A DNA stretch of 64,000 nt from CAVYXA01 sp963846775 (GTDB taxonomy: Bacteria > Verrucomicrobiota > Verrucomicrobiia > Chthoniobacterales > UBA10450), in assembly GCA_963846775.1 (NCBI GenBank), contig CAWJXB010000004.1, positions 1-64,000 on the forward strand, given 5' to 3'. Position numbers and translations under genes: made by a program. The stretch's first letter is position 1, and each line of letters starts with the position of its first letter. The notes below the pieces were generated by a model that was given only the letters and a program-made list of their open reading frames with translations, did no database searches and was not told where the DNA came from. Positions 18,117-26,337 of this stretch are shown here, piece after piece.

Positions 18117-18935
18117 ATGGCCCTCATGAAAAGCGGCTGGAGATTCAATGTTATCGCTTTGCTCGCGGTTGCCTCAGCGCTTTCCAGCGCGGAAACGCGA
18201 TTGCCGGCCGATCAATTGGCCAAGGCCATCCGGACTGATTCCATCAGCATCCCGACGCCGGGTGAGCTTTTCGCCGCGCTCTCCAAACCGGGCAAACCGA
18301 ATTGGATCGGCCAATATCGCGGGCCGGTCCCGACAACATACCGCGATCGCGCGCAGATCGCGCTCAATCTTGGCGGGTTGATTGCGGACGGTTTCATCGC
18401 CGTCGAAGCGAAGGACAGCCAGCAGGTCAAGAACATCGGCTCGGACATCATCAAGCTGGCCAAGGCGTTAGGCGTGAGCGAAAACCTGCTCAGCCGCGGC
18501 AATAGCATCAATGAGTTTGCCGAGAACGACGATTGGGACACGCTCCAGGAAGAACTCGAAGCTACGCAGAACGAAGTGAAATCGTCGATGCAATCGCACA
18601 GCGATCAGGACCTCGTTATTCTCGTTAGTCTGGGCGGCTGGATCCGCGGCACCCAAGTTGTCAGCTCGTCCATCTCACAGAACTACGACCAACAAGCCGC
18701 CAAAGTGCTCCGCCAACCCGCGCTGGTCAGTTTCATGCAATCGAAGATCAACGCCATCTCGCCCGACCTGAGGGATGATCCGCTGGTCAAAAACGTGAGC
18801 GAGCAGCTCGCGGAAATGGAGAAGTTGGTTTCCTTTCCCGCAGGCCAGGCCCCGAGCATCGACGATGTTCGCAAAGTGAATACGGCTGCGAGCAAAATGA
18901 TGACCGCCATTCGTTCCAAAACCGAAAACCAGTGA
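18117..18935 (+). CDS. secreted protein of unknown function
   Basis: This protein has 272 residues and a signal peptide (GWRFNVIALLAVASALSSA, cleavage likely before ETRLP). The mature part is mostly helical and soluble. It contains QYRGPVPTTYRDRAQIALNL and LGGLIADGFIAVEAKD, a block seen in exported proteins of unknown role, and then an acidic middle (ENDDWDTLQEELEATQNE). I do not recognise a catalytic motif. The start at 18117 has GGGAG about 10 nt upstream, better placed than for the ATG at 18126. It overlaps the next gene by 4 nt (GTGA), so the pair is probably co-translated in the periplasm-directed pathway. Confidence 0.75.
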   Translation: MALMKSGWRFNVIALLAVASALSSAETRLPADQLAKAIRTDSISIPTPGELFAALSKPGKPNWIGQYRGPVPTTYRDRAQIALNLGGLIADGFIAVEAKDSQQVKNIGSDIIKLAKALGVSENLLSRGNSINEFAENDDWDTLQEELEATQNEVKSSMQSHSDQDLVILVSLGGWIRGTQVVSSSISQNYDQQAAKVLRQPALVSFMQSKINAISPDLRDDPLVKNVSEQLAEMEKLVSFPAGQAPSIDDVRKVNTAASKMMTAIRSKTENQ

Positions 18936-19366
18936 AACTGACGCGGACACTGCTGTTGTTGATCTTCGCCGTTCCGTTCAGCGTTTCGCTCTGCGCCGAT
19001 ACCGATGCCGAAGTCGCAGCGCGCAAGGAAGCGCTCGATCTCGCCGGCGCGTTCACGAATGACGGGTTTAAAATTCGCGACGGCCATTGGTGTGGTACGA
19101 TCAAACCGCACGAGCACGCCCTCATCGCGGTGAATCTTTACGCCGGAAATCAATATTGGTTTAGCGTCGGCGCCACGGAGCAGGCCAAAAAAATTGCGGT
19201 CAACCTTTACGATGAAACCGGCAAACAAGTCACGACCGACAACTACAGTTCCGGCGATCAAGTGGCAGCCGGTTTTTCGCCTACAAGCAGCGGGCAATAT
19301 TACGTCTCAGTCGATCTCCTCGATGGCCAGGAGAGCAGTTTCTGCCTCGTCTATTCCTATAAGTGA
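18932..19366 (+). CDS. small secreted protein of unknown function
   Basis: This 144-residue protein starts with GTG overlapping the previous stop. The signal peptide is KLTRTLLLLIFAVPFSVSLC, and cleavage near SLCA is likely. The mature part looks like a small beta-sandwich: NLYAGNQYWFSVGAT, NLYDETGKQV, FSPTSSGQYYVSVDLLDG and a final CLVYSYK. Such a pattern resembles pre-peptidase C-terminal-like domains, which fold autonomously on exported proteins. That comparison is inference. Its single Cys pair (HWCGTI, SSFCLVY) could form a disulfide. It probably works with the upstream secreted partner. Confidence 0.7.
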   Translation: MKLTRTLLLLIFAVPFSVSLCADTDAEVAARKEALDLAGAFTNDGFKIRDGHWCGTIKPHEHALIAVNLYAGNQYWFSVGATEQAKKIAVNLYDETGKQVTTDNYSSGDQVAAGFSPTSSGQYYVSVDLLDGQESSFCLVYSYK

Positions 19367-19716
19367 TCCGCCGCGCGCGGAATCCGGAGTTGAGCACCAA
19401 ATTATTCGGCTACGAAGACCAGCCGTGGCCGTCGCTGCATTATTCCTGGCCAACCTGTCATGTTTTGGTGCGTCCGCACGAGTTACACTGCATCGAGATG
19501 CGGCAACTTTACGAGACGCACCCGATCCAGAATACCCTGATTAGCTCGGATGACGCGGCGTTGTTCGCGGCACGATTACTGAAATGTTTTGTAGTGACGA
19601 AACGTCGTCGTTACCTTGGAGCGCTAGTATTTGCAAACCTTCTGCGTCCAGGTTCGCGTGATGGATTCGTTGCCGAACGCCGCCGATGGCAATCCCCGCA
19701 TGGCGGACAGTCATAA
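19363..19716 (+). CDS. doubtful ORF, possibly a gene fragment
   Basis: An ORF of 117 codons starts at GTG overlapping the previous stop and runs 176 nt into the 3' end of the opposite gene. Its first 60 codons have G or C in most third positions and could be coding. The second half is antisense to the DUF2142-like gene and looks accidental. It may be a fragment of a lost gene. Confidence 0.2.
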   Translation: MIRRARNPELSTKLFGYEDQPWPSLHYSWPTCHVLVRPHELHCIEMRQLYETHPIQNTLISSDDAALFAARLLKCFVVTKRRRYLGALVFANLLRPGSRDGFVAERRRWQSPHGGQS

Positions 19717-21073
19717 GTCCGAATGCGTTTAAAACGGCTAATCCCGTAAAGAGTATAACGCATACAGCCGCTCTCAATGATGACCTAACTGCGAGAGCAT
19801 AACTTCCGCCTGTCAGCAGGAGCGCGCCAGGCAGGAGCAAGATAAAGAAGTAACGAGCCTGCGGCTGGTAAGCTATTTTTGCGTTATACTCTATGTAGCC
19901 TACGAGCAGGGTGAGCCCGACCGCGAGGAAGATTAAGAAGGCCTGCCATCCTACGACATCGGGTGATTGTTTTCGCATAACCCATAACATCAGTAAACTG
20001 ATTCCAGCCAGAACACTGAGACAAACGAGGACCAACGCGGCGCAGTTGCAAAAATGATAAACCTCCCGAGGTAGTGTGATATCGTTCCAGCCGAAGCGTC
20101 CCCACAGACTTTCAAGAGTATAGCGCCAGAGATCGTGAGCGGTCCGTGGACGAGTGAAATCAGCCTTGATGAATGTGTCGGCGACTATACGGACCTCGGC
20201 CTTTGTGCCGCTGGGCTCACCGTAAACAAACACGTTCCGCACAAACCACCAGCCCGAGACTAGGAGGGTGCCGATGATTGCTCCTGCGATTATGCTCCCG
20301 CTGCGCTTGAGCCATTTACTCAGGCCCAAGGTGCTGGGGCGCAGTTGAAAGATCCTGAAGAGGATTACCAGAGTTAGACCAGGTACTAGAACGGCTGCGC
20401 TTAACTTTGAAAGCAGCGCCAATCCGAGCATGGCTCCTCCTCCGAACAAGTGGCGGTCAAATTCTGGATGGCGCAAGCCTCGGATCCAGACATAAAAGGC
20501 TGCTGTAGCCGCGAGATTTACGGTGCTGTCATTGGCAACGTGTGCGTTGGTAAAACAGAATTCGGGCAGCAGCGCGATCACACCGGCCGACGCTATCGCC
20601 CATCCGGGTGATTGCGGCGCGAGTTCTCTGGCGGCCAGCCAGCAGAAATAGACGGTCGCAGCTCCAAATAACATGGCGACCAGCCTGGCAATATACATAA
20701 CGGTTCGCGGCTTCGGAGGAACCAGCTGTGCAGCTAGTCCAGCGGCGACATAGTACAGTGGAGGCTGAACAGATTTGTAAGGAAGACCAATCCACGCGTT
20801 GTTCACTGGGAGTCGCGGGATGATTTTTGCAACGTAGGACCGCGTTTTGGAATCGACTGGCGACTCTATTACTTGGGTGACGGGATTGCCTGGAGCAAAA
20901 TGGACCTGCGGAATCATATGTTCCTCACGGACCTGCATAACCGCTTCGAGGTGGGCGGGCGCGTCGGGAGCGTCGAGCGGTGGTATCACGAGCAACCAAA
21001 TCAGCCCCATGGAGAAGTTGATTCCCGCGAGAATTATTCCGGGCTGGCGGATAAACTTCCCAATCGCTCGCAT
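19541..21073 (-). CDS. DUF2142-like multi-pass membrane protein (GT-C type)
   Basis: This protein of about 510 residues has about eleven hydrophobic helices. The first exported loop carries PPLDAPDAPAHLEAV, and a later one carries QPPLYYVAAGL. This pair of blocks is typical of DUF2142 and related GT-C sugar transferases, where the Asp and His near the first helix are thought to be catalytic. ATG at 21073 places the start 8 bp after the stop of the small ORF upstream. An ATG-like start at 21142 would overlap that ORF. By eye the gene has more A/T than its neighbours, which hints at transfer. The substrate is unknown, but surface polysaccharide work is likely. Confidence 0.7.
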   Translation of the reverse strand: MRAIGKFIRQPGIILAGINFSMGLIWLLVIPPLDAPDAPAHLEAVMQVREEHMIPQVHFAPGNPVTQVIESPVDSKTRSYVAKIIPRLPVNNAWIGLPYKSVQPPLYYVAAGLAAQLVPPKPRTVMYIARLVAMLFGAATVYFCWLAARELAPQSPGWAIASAGVIALLPEFCFTNAHVANDSTVNLAATAAFYVWIRGLRHPEFDRHLFGGGAMLGLALLSKLSAAVLVPGLTLVILFRIFQLRPSTLGLSKWLKRSGSIIAGAIIGTLLVSGWWFVRNVFVYGEPSGTKAEVRIVADTFIKADFTRPRTAHDLWRYTLESLWGRFGWNDITLPREVYHFCNCAALVLVCLSVLAGISLLMLWVMRKQSPDVVGWQAFLIFLAVGLTLLVGYIEYNAKIAYQPQARYFFILLLPGALLLTGGSYALAVRSSLRAAVCVILFTGLAVLNAFGLMTVRHAGIAIGGVRQRIHHANLDAEGLQILALQGNDDVSSLQNISVIVPRTTPRHPS

Positions 21074-21080
21074 AGCCAAG

Positions 21081-21236
21081 TCAGACGATCGCACCGCCGC
21101 AGCTTGATCCGGCGCCGGCGGTGCAGCCAAAGCAATGATCACCCGTCATGATTTTCGCGGTTTCCATTTGCTCCGAATCCCACGTCCCATAGAAAAATCG
21201 GCGCGCCATCGCTTTAATCCAGCGTATTACGCCCAT
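21081..21236 (-). CDS. small Cys-containing ORF, function unknown
   Basis: A 51-codon ORF from ATG 21236 (or 78 codons from ATG 21317) ends 8 bp before the DUF2142-like gene. The C-terminus is HCFGCTAGAGSSCGGAIV: three Cys with Ser, Thr and Gly, following a charged leader-like part (DSEQMETAKIMTGD). Third codon positions favour G/C, which supports coding. It might be a metal-binding peptide or a precursor peptide. The sequence alone does not decide, and no modifying enzyme is adjacent. Confidence 0.4.
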   Translation of the reverse strand: MGVIRWIKAMARRFFYGTWDSEQMETAKIMTGDHCFGCTAGAGSSCGGAIV

Positions 21237-21437
21237 TCGCGCGGCTGCCGTTTGCCATGGTAACGAATGAACCGGCGAATGCAATCGGGAGTCACGGCGG
21301 GGGGCAGAGTTTACCATCGATATTGATTACGCGGCGTCACGCGAAGTAACCCGCCATTGTGTTCGCGTTGAACGTTAGGCGGATGCCGCAAGTTAGGCTT
21401 GCTGAACGCGGGTCGAAGGTTCTACCCTCGCGTAGAG

Positions 21438-21713
21438 ATGATCTCGCTCCAGGTTTTCTACGAAGGAACGGTCCAGGGCGTTGGGTTTCGCTGGACGGTG
21501 CGGCATGTAGCCAAGGGATTTGAGGTGAGGGGATGGGTGCGCAATTTGATCGATGGGCGGGTGGAACTTCAGGTGAGCGGCGATGAACCGGAAGTGCGCG
21601 CTTTTCTCGATGCGATTGGGCAAGGCGAATTGAATGGCTCAATCAAAAAACAAACGGAAGCGCCGTTGCTCGAGCCGCCGAACGCGCGCGGATTCGAGAT
21701 TCGCCATGAGTGA
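21438..21713 (+). CDS. acyP: acylphosphatase
   Basis: This small enzyme hydrolyses acyl phosphates in the cytoplasm. The product of 91 residues contains the acylphosphatase signature VQGVGFRW, with the catalytic Arg, and GWVRNLIDGRVE, with the catalytic Asn. Its length matches the family's 90-100 residues. ATG at 21438 is chosen because the fold begins there; the in-frame codon at 21399 adds an unrelated leader. The stop lies inside the first codons of the ABC transporter ATPase gene (8-nt overlap), so the two are co-translated. A role in the export operon is not obvious. Confidence 0.9.
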   Translation: MISLQVFYEGTVQGVGFRWTVRHVAKGFEVRGWVRNLIDGRVELQVSGDEPEVRAFLDAIGQGELNGSIKKQTEAPLLEPPNARGFEIRHE

Positions 21714-22614
21714 CCTGTCACGCAATGGGTCCGAGCCGAACTGGCTTAGCGCGGAGGCGGACGCCGCCATTGGCGTTAGCGGACTAACGAAGGTTTTCCC
21801 GGTCCCGCTTCATCCCGGTCGCGGGATCGTGGCGGTGCGCGATCTCGATCTGCGGGTCGAGCACAGCGAAGTCTATGGTTTGTTAGGCCCGAACGGGTCC
21901 GGCAAAAGCACGACGCTGAAAATCATTCTCGGCTTAATTTCGCCGACGCGCGGGTGCACCCAGATTCTCGGGCGCGATAGCCGGTCGGTTGCGAGCCGGG
22001 AAGCAGTCGGTTTCCTGCCGGAAAATCCGTACTTCTACAAGTATCTCACCGCTGATGAAACGCTGCGCTTTTTCGGGAAACTCTGCGGACTCGGCGGTCG
22101 GATATTGAAAAAGAGGATCGACGAACTGATCGAGCTAGTCGGTCTCTCTCTCGCGCGCCATCGCCGGCTGCGGACGTATTCGAAAGGAATGCTGCAGCGA
22201 ATCGGTCTCGCCCAAGCGCTGATCAACGATCCGAAAGTGGTCGTGCTCGATGAACCAACTGCGGGCGTCGATCCGGCCGGTTCGCACGATATCCGCCATC
22301 TGATTGTCGATCTGAAACGGCGCGGAATCACGGTCTTGTTATCGTCGCATTTGCTCGCGCAAGCGCAGGAAGTCTGTGACCGGATCGGCATTCTCGCCAA
22401 CGGCAGACTGGTGTGCGAAGGCCGGCTCGACGAACTGATCGCGATCGAAAATCAAACCGAGCTGGTCCTGCAAAATGCCTCCGAAGATCTTTTGCGCAGG
22501 ATCGACAGTCTCACCCGCGAATCGAAGGCCCAAGTGATCGAGCAGCGAAGATCGACCACCACGCTCGAACGTCTCTTTCTCGAGGCGACCAAGGAAATGA
22601 CGAATGACCAATGA
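21706..22614 (+). CDS. ABC-2 type transporter ATP-binding protein
   Basis: This 302-residue protein is the nucleotide-binding subunit of an ABC exporter. Walker A is GPNGSGKST, the signature is YSKGMLQRIG (a variant of LSGGQ), Walker B is VVVLDEPT, and the switch is SSHLL. The C-terminal 70 residues match regulatory tails of NodI/CcmA-like ATPases. The last codons (MTNDQ) and the stop belong to the TGACGAA-word repeat. ATG 21706 is chosen over the in-frame codon at 21634, because the fold starts later and the earlier part is the antisense-free tail of acyP. It pairs with the permease at 22731. Confidence 0.92.
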   Translation: MSDLSRNGSEPNWLSAEADAAIGVSGLTKVFPVPLHPGRGIVAVRDLDLRVEHSEVYGLLGPNGSGKSTTLKIILGLISPTRGCTQILGRDSRSVASREAVGFLPENPYFYKYLTADETLRFFGKLCGLGGRILKKRIDELIELVGLSLARHRRLRTYSKGMLQRIGLAQALINDPKVVVLDEPTAGVDPAGSHDIRHLIVDLKRRGITVLLSSHLLAQAQEVCDRIGILANGRLVCEGRLDELIAIENQTELVLQNASEDLLRRIDSLTRESKAQVIEQRRSTTTLERLFLEATKEMTNDQ

Positions 22615-22725
22615 CGAATGAATGACGAAGCTCGAATGACGAAGAACTGTGCCGCGCTCGTTGCGCTATTTCGTGCTTCGTCATTAGGATTTCCTTCGTC
22701 ATTGGTCGTTTGTCATTCGTCATTT
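22596..22725. repeat. TGACGAA-word palindromic intergenic repeat, copy 2
   Basis: Words AATGACGAATGAC, AATGACGAAGCTCG and GAATGACGAAG form the left arm, and TTCGTCATT, TTTGTCATTCGTCATT the right arm. The element begins inside the last codons of the ATPase gene and ends 6 bp before the permease ATG. Confidence 0.85.
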
Positions 22726-22730
22726 TGCCT

Positions 22731-23618
22731 ATGACCGCGACTCGTCATCGCGCTTTCTCTACGTTGCGCGTCTTTGCGATTACCGGCAACACTTTGACCG
22801 ATCTCACCCGGCAAAAGGTTTTCTATTTCCTGCTTATTTTTTCCCTGATCCTGATCGGCAGCTCGGTCTTCCTGGCGCAGTTTACGTTTCAGCAGGAATT
22901 TCAAATCCTGAAAGATGTTTCCCTCGGCGCGATGTCGATCTTCACTTCCTTGCTCGCGATCCTCGCGACGGCGCGACTGGTTCCGCAAGACATCGAGGAC
23001 CGGACCATTTACACCATCCTGGCCAAACCCGTACCGCGCTTTGAGTACGTACTCGGAAAACTGTTCGGGATTCTGTTGTTGCTCGCCCTCAGCATAGTCG
23101 TGATGAGCGCCCTTTTTCTGACCGTGCTTTATTCACGCGAGCAGACCGTGCTCCATGAAACGATGCGGCAAATGGCACAGGCGCCGCGGGATCAGATCGA
23201 CGATGCGCTCAGCACCGTTCGTGGTTCGGCGCTGAATACGAATTTATTTCCCGGAATCGTCATCATTTATTTGAAAGCATGCTTACTCGGTGCGCTCACG
23301 CTGTTGGTTTCGACATTCGCGACCACCAACATTTTCACCGTGGTCGTGATGGTGTTTGTCTATTTCATCGGTCAGTTCGAAGCGATTGCGCGCGAGTATT
23401 GGTTGGAACAATACGGCGGTGGCTGGCTCACCCACGGCTTTCTCGCGATGGTCGCGCTCGTGTTTCCCGATCTCCAGGCATTCAACCTGGTCGATGATGT
23501 CGTCGCTGGCGCGGCCATCGGAGCCGGGCTGTTTTTGAAAACGGCCCTGCTCGCCCTGTTTTACACGACGATTTACGCGCTGCTGGCGATCTTTGCGTTT
23601 TGCCGTAAGGAACTATGA
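22731..23618 (+). CDS. ABC-2 type transporter permease
   Basis: This 295-residue membrane subunit has about six hydrophobic helices (first near FYFLLIFSLILIGSSVFL). The cytoplasmic motif LVPQDIEDRTIYTILAKP matches ABC-2 permeases, where this loop contacts the ATPase. A periplasmic loop of about 60 residues (QMAQAPRDQIDDALS) lies between helices three and four. ATG at 22731 is preferred to the in-frame codon at 22710, because the latter lies in the repeat. The stop overlaps the next start (ATGA). The substrate is unknown; the accompanying helical protein may be a partner. Confidence 0.85.
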   Translation: MTATRHRAFSTLRVFAITGNTLTDLTRQKVFYFLLIFSLILIGSSVFLAQFTFQQEFQILKDVSLGAMSIFTSLLAILATARLVPQDIEDRTIYTILAKPVPRFEYVLGKLFGILLLLALSIVVMSALFLTVLYSREQTVLHETMRQMAQAPRDQIDDALSTVRGSALNTNLFPGIVIIYLKACLLGALTLLVSTFATTNIFTVVVMVFVYFIGQFEAIAREYWLEQYGGGWLTHGFLAMVALVFPDLQAFNLVDDVVAGAAIGAGLFLKTALLALFYTTIYALLAIFAFCRKEL

Positions 23619-24382
23619 AACGCGTTGGGGCGATTGTGTTTGCGCTCCTGGCGTTTGGCGCGATCAAGATTCCAGCCGAACACACGCTTTTTCGGCAAGA
23701 TCGACAGTCGGGTTTTCACAAGATTGCGTTCGATGTCGATCTTCGCGAAAAACTCGGGCAGCTCGGTTTTATTGCGGCGCTGAGCGGGTTTCGCGCAGCT
23801 GTGGCGGACATTTTTTTCATCCAGGCACACGTGGCGTGGCAACGAACGGAATGGAGCCGCGTCCTCTTCTTGCTTCGACAAGTCACTGTGTTGCAACCGC
23901 GTTCCGTTTTGTTTTGGGACGCGGCCGCCTGGCACATGGCTTGGAACGCGAGCGCGGCGGCGCTGAACGATCCGAAGCAGCCGCGCATGGCGTTGCGGGT
24001 GAAGGCGGAACGCGAATATTACGCGATAGGCAAAGATTTTTTGGAGCGCGGAATCCAAAATAACCCCGACAAACCACAGCTTTACGAAGCGCTGGCCCGG
24101 CTGTACCAGCAGAAATATCACGATCACGAGCGCGCGTCGGAGTATTACGCGAAGGCGGCGGCGTTGCCCGGCGCGCCCAGCTTCGACAAACGCTTTTCTG
24201 CCTATGAGCTTTCCTACTGCGACGGCCGCGAGCGCGAGGCGCACGAACGGCTGCGTCACCTCTATGATCTCGGCGAAAAAGAACGCCTGCCGATGTTGGT
24301 CGCGCGCATCAAGTTCTTGGAAAACAAGCTCGAGATTCCGCCGGAAAAACGCATTGCCGGATCGGAGTCGTTTAAGCGTTAA
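23615..24382 (+). CDS. membrane-anchored helical-repeat protein, unknown
   Basis: This 255-residue protein is coupled to the permease by a 4-nt overlap. It begins with an uncleaved-looking signal or anchor (GAIVFALLAFGAIKIPA). It then runs as TPR-like helices: AWQRTEWSRVLFLLRQVTVLQP, YAIGKDFLERGIQNNPDKPQLYEALARLYQQ and ASEYYAKAAALPG. No enzymatic motif is seen. By position it is probably an accessory part of the ABC-2 exporter, on the periplasmic side. The last residues FKR and the stop are the first words of the GCGTTGAA repeat. Confidence 0.75.
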   Translation: MKRVGAIVFALLAFGAIKIPAEHTLFRQDRQSGFHKIAFDVDLREKLGQLGFIAALSGFRAAVADIFFIQAHVAWQRTEWSRVLFLLRQVTVLQPRSVLFWDAAAWHMAWNASAAALNDPKQPRMALRVKAEREYYAIGKDFLERGIQNNPDKPQLYEALARLYQQKYHDHERASEYYAKAAALPGAPSFDKRFSAYELSYCDGREREAHERLRHLYDLGEKERLPMLVARIKFLENKLEIPPEKRIAGSESFKR

Positions 24383-24471
24383 AACGTTGAAGCGTTGAAG
24401 CGTTTGCGTTCTAAACTACGGCTCGCCGTGGTTCGGCCGCTCCAATCCTTCAACGCTTCAGCCTTTTAACG
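24372..24471. repeat. GCGTTGAA-word palindromic repeat, copy 1
   Basis: The left arm holds AACGTTGAAGCGTTGAAGCG, and the right arm TCCTTCAACGCTTCAGCC. The centre is GC-rich. It fills the gap before the phosphoesterase gene and supplies the stop codon of the gene upstream. Confidence 0.8.
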
Positions 24472-24478
24472 AAACACA

Positions 24479-25201
24479 ATGCGCTTCGCCATCTTCAGCG
24501 ATATTCACTCGAATCTCGAAGCGCTCGAAGCGATGCTGGCCGACGCCAACGAATGCAAGTGCACCGATTTTGTCTGTCTCGGTGACGTCGTCGGGTATAA
24601 CCCAAATCCGCACGAATGCATGAATCGTGTGCGCGAGATGGATTGCCCGATCGTGAAAGGAAATCACGATGAACAGGCGTCGTTGAACAAGTCGTCGCGT
24701 GATTTCAATGAGCTGGCCGAGCACGCGATTAGTTGGACGCGCGATCATTTGACGGACGAGGACAAGGAATGGCTGCGCGAACTGCCTTTGCAACGGCAGG
24801 TGCTCGATTTCACCATCGTCCATGCCACGCTCGATATGCCAGAGCAATGGGGCTACGTCTTCAACAATCTCGATGCCGCCGCCAGCTTCACTTACCAACA
24901 CACCGCGGTCTGCTTCTTCGGACATACCCATGTGCCAATGGCATTTGTGCGCGACGAGGCAATCAGGCGCGTGAAGATCGAACATCTCCGAATTGATCCG
25001 GCGAAAAAGTACTTCATCAATGTCGGCAGTGTCGGCCAGCCCCGCGATGGCGATTGGCGCGCCGCGTATTGCATTTACGATGTCGATGCGAACGATGTCG
25101 AACAGCGCCGCGTGCGCTACGATGTTGAGACCACACAAAAGAAAATCATCAACGCCGGTCTGCCGGCGCTACTGGCGAAACGATTGGCCATTGGAAGATG
25201 A
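24479..25201 (+). CDS. metallophosphoesterase (YfcE/diadenosine tetraphosphatase type)
   Basis: The binuclear-metal phosphoesterase motifs are all present in order: FSDIHSN (DxH), GDVVGYNPNP, GNHDE (GNHD) and GHTHVP (GHxH). These bind two metal ions in calcineurin-like enzymes. The 240-residue length fits the YfcE/serine-phosphatase-like group. No signal peptide is present, so it acts in the cytoplasm. The substrate may be a cyclic or dinucleotide phosphate, but this cannot be read from the sequence. It stands alone between two repeat-filled gaps, without a visible ribosome binding site. Confidence 0.88.
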   Translation: MRFAIFSDIHSNLEALEAMLADANECKCTDFVCLGDVVGYNPNPHECMNRVREMDCPIVKGNHDEQASLNKSSRDFNELAEHAISWTRDHLTDEDKEWLRELPLQRQVLDFTIVHATLDMPEQWGYVFNNLDAAASFTYQHTAVCFFGHTHVPMAFVRDEAIRRVKIEHLRIDPAKKYFINVGSVGQPRDGDWRAAYCIYDVDANDVEQRRVRYDVETTQKKIINAGLPALLAKRLAIGR

Positions 25202-25214
25202 GAATGCAGGAAGG

Positions 25215-25287
25215 ACGTTAAAGCGTTGAAGCGTTGAAGCGTTGAAGCGGCGCAGTCGTTAAATCACTAATTCGTTAAATCGCTAAA
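25215..25287. repeat. GCGTTGAA-word repeat, copy 2, with a CGTTAAAT-word segment
   Basis: Three tandem GCGTTGAA words are followed by TCGTTAAATCACTAATTCG and TTAAATCGCTAAA. The last word touches the ATG of the GT9 gene. A complementary arm is lacking, so this copy may be half of an element. Confidence 0.6.
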
Positions 25288-26273
25288 TGGTTCGCTCCAT
25301 CCTCATCATCAAACCCAGCTCGTTAGGCGACATCGTGCACACCCTGCCCGCGGTCGCGTTTATCCGCGACGCTTATCCGCAGGCCGACATCACCTGGGTG
25401 ATTAATCCCGAATTTGCCCCGCTGCTCCGAGGGAATCCCGCGGTCGATCATGTTCATCTTTTTCCCAGAAGCGATTTTAGCGGGCTCGGCGCGCCGCGCA
25501 GTTTTGGCCCGTGGTCGAAAACGACGCGACAGCTTCGGCCCGATCTGGCGCTCGATTTTCAAGGACTACTCCGCAGCGCGCTCATCGCAAAGATCAGTGG
25601 CGCGAAGCAAATCTATGGACTGAGCGATAGCCGCGAAGGCGCGCGTTTTTTTTATCATCGAATAGCGAAGGTCAATCAACCCGAACACGCGGTGCAGCGT
25701 TATCTCAAGCTGGCCGAGCTCGCCGGCGCGAAAATCGGCGAAACCATTCGGTATCCTTTTCCGAGTGGCGATCCATTGCCACGCTTCGACGAATTTCCAC
25801 CATTCATCTTGCTGCATCCATTCGCCCGCGGCGGCGGCAAATCACTTTCCCGTTCGGTAATCGAAGAAATCTGCCGGGCGTTCGCCCCGACGCGAGTTGT
25901 CGTAGTCGGAAAATCGCAGCAAAAGCTGAAACCGCTCGACAACTGCGCTGAGCTAACGAATCAGACGACGCTTCTCCAATTGATCCGGCTTATTCGCGCG
26001 GCGCGATTTGTCATCAGCGTCGATAGCGGTCCGATGCACATTGCTGCCGGCGTGAACCACAATTTATTGTCGCTCCATACCTGGACCGATCCGCGCCGGG
26101 TCGGTCCGTACAATCCCGGTGCCTGGATTTGGAAACACGGCCAGATCATCCGGGTGAGCGAACTGGAAACGGCCACGCTAAAAAAACACGGCCGCAAATT
26201 TAAGGTGAAGGACGTGTCGGCGATCGCCGAACTGATTCGTCCCCTCGTGCCGATTGACCCAATGTTAGCATGA
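25287..26273 (+). CDS. glycosyltransferase family 9 (heptosyltransferase-like)
   Basis: The protein (328 residues) has the GT9 N-terminal pattern ILIIKPSSLGDIVHTLPAV and the second Rossmann domain with ISVDSGPMHIAAG, where the Asp and His face the ADP-heptose. This matches WaaC/WaaF-type enzymes that add heptose to the lipopolysaccharide inner core. A basic stretch (KKHGRKFKVKDVS) near the C-terminus is typical of these proteins. Substrate and acceptor are not certain, because no other core genes are adjacent. It is cytoplasmic and peripheral to the membrane. The start is ATG right after the repeat. Confidence 0.88.
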   Translation: MVRSILIIKPSSLGDIVHTLPAVAFIRDAYPQADITWVINPEFAPLLRGNPAVDHVHLFPRSDFSGLGAPRSFGPWSKTTRQLRPDLALDFQGLLRSALIAKISGAKQIYGLSDSREGARFFYHRIAKVNQPEHAVQRYLKLAELAGAKIGETIRYPFPSGDPLPRFDEFPPFILLHPFARGGGKSLSRSVIEEICRAFAPTRVVVVGKSQQKLKPLDNCAELTNQTTLLQLIRLIRAARFVISVDSGPMHIAAGVNHNLLSLHTWTDPRRVGPYNPGAWIWKHGQIIRVSELETATLKKHGRKFKVKDVSAIAELIRPLVPIDPMLA

Positions 26274-26337
26274 CGTGACGCGAGCTTGCGAGAGGAGACG
26301 CGCTCGCTCTGCCCCGCAGCAGGATGCTTTTGGTAAA

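Noticed and set aside
24372..24471. CRISPR-like tandem repeats
   Set aside because: The repeat units are 6-8-bp words without unique spacers and with complementary second arms, and no cas gene is present.
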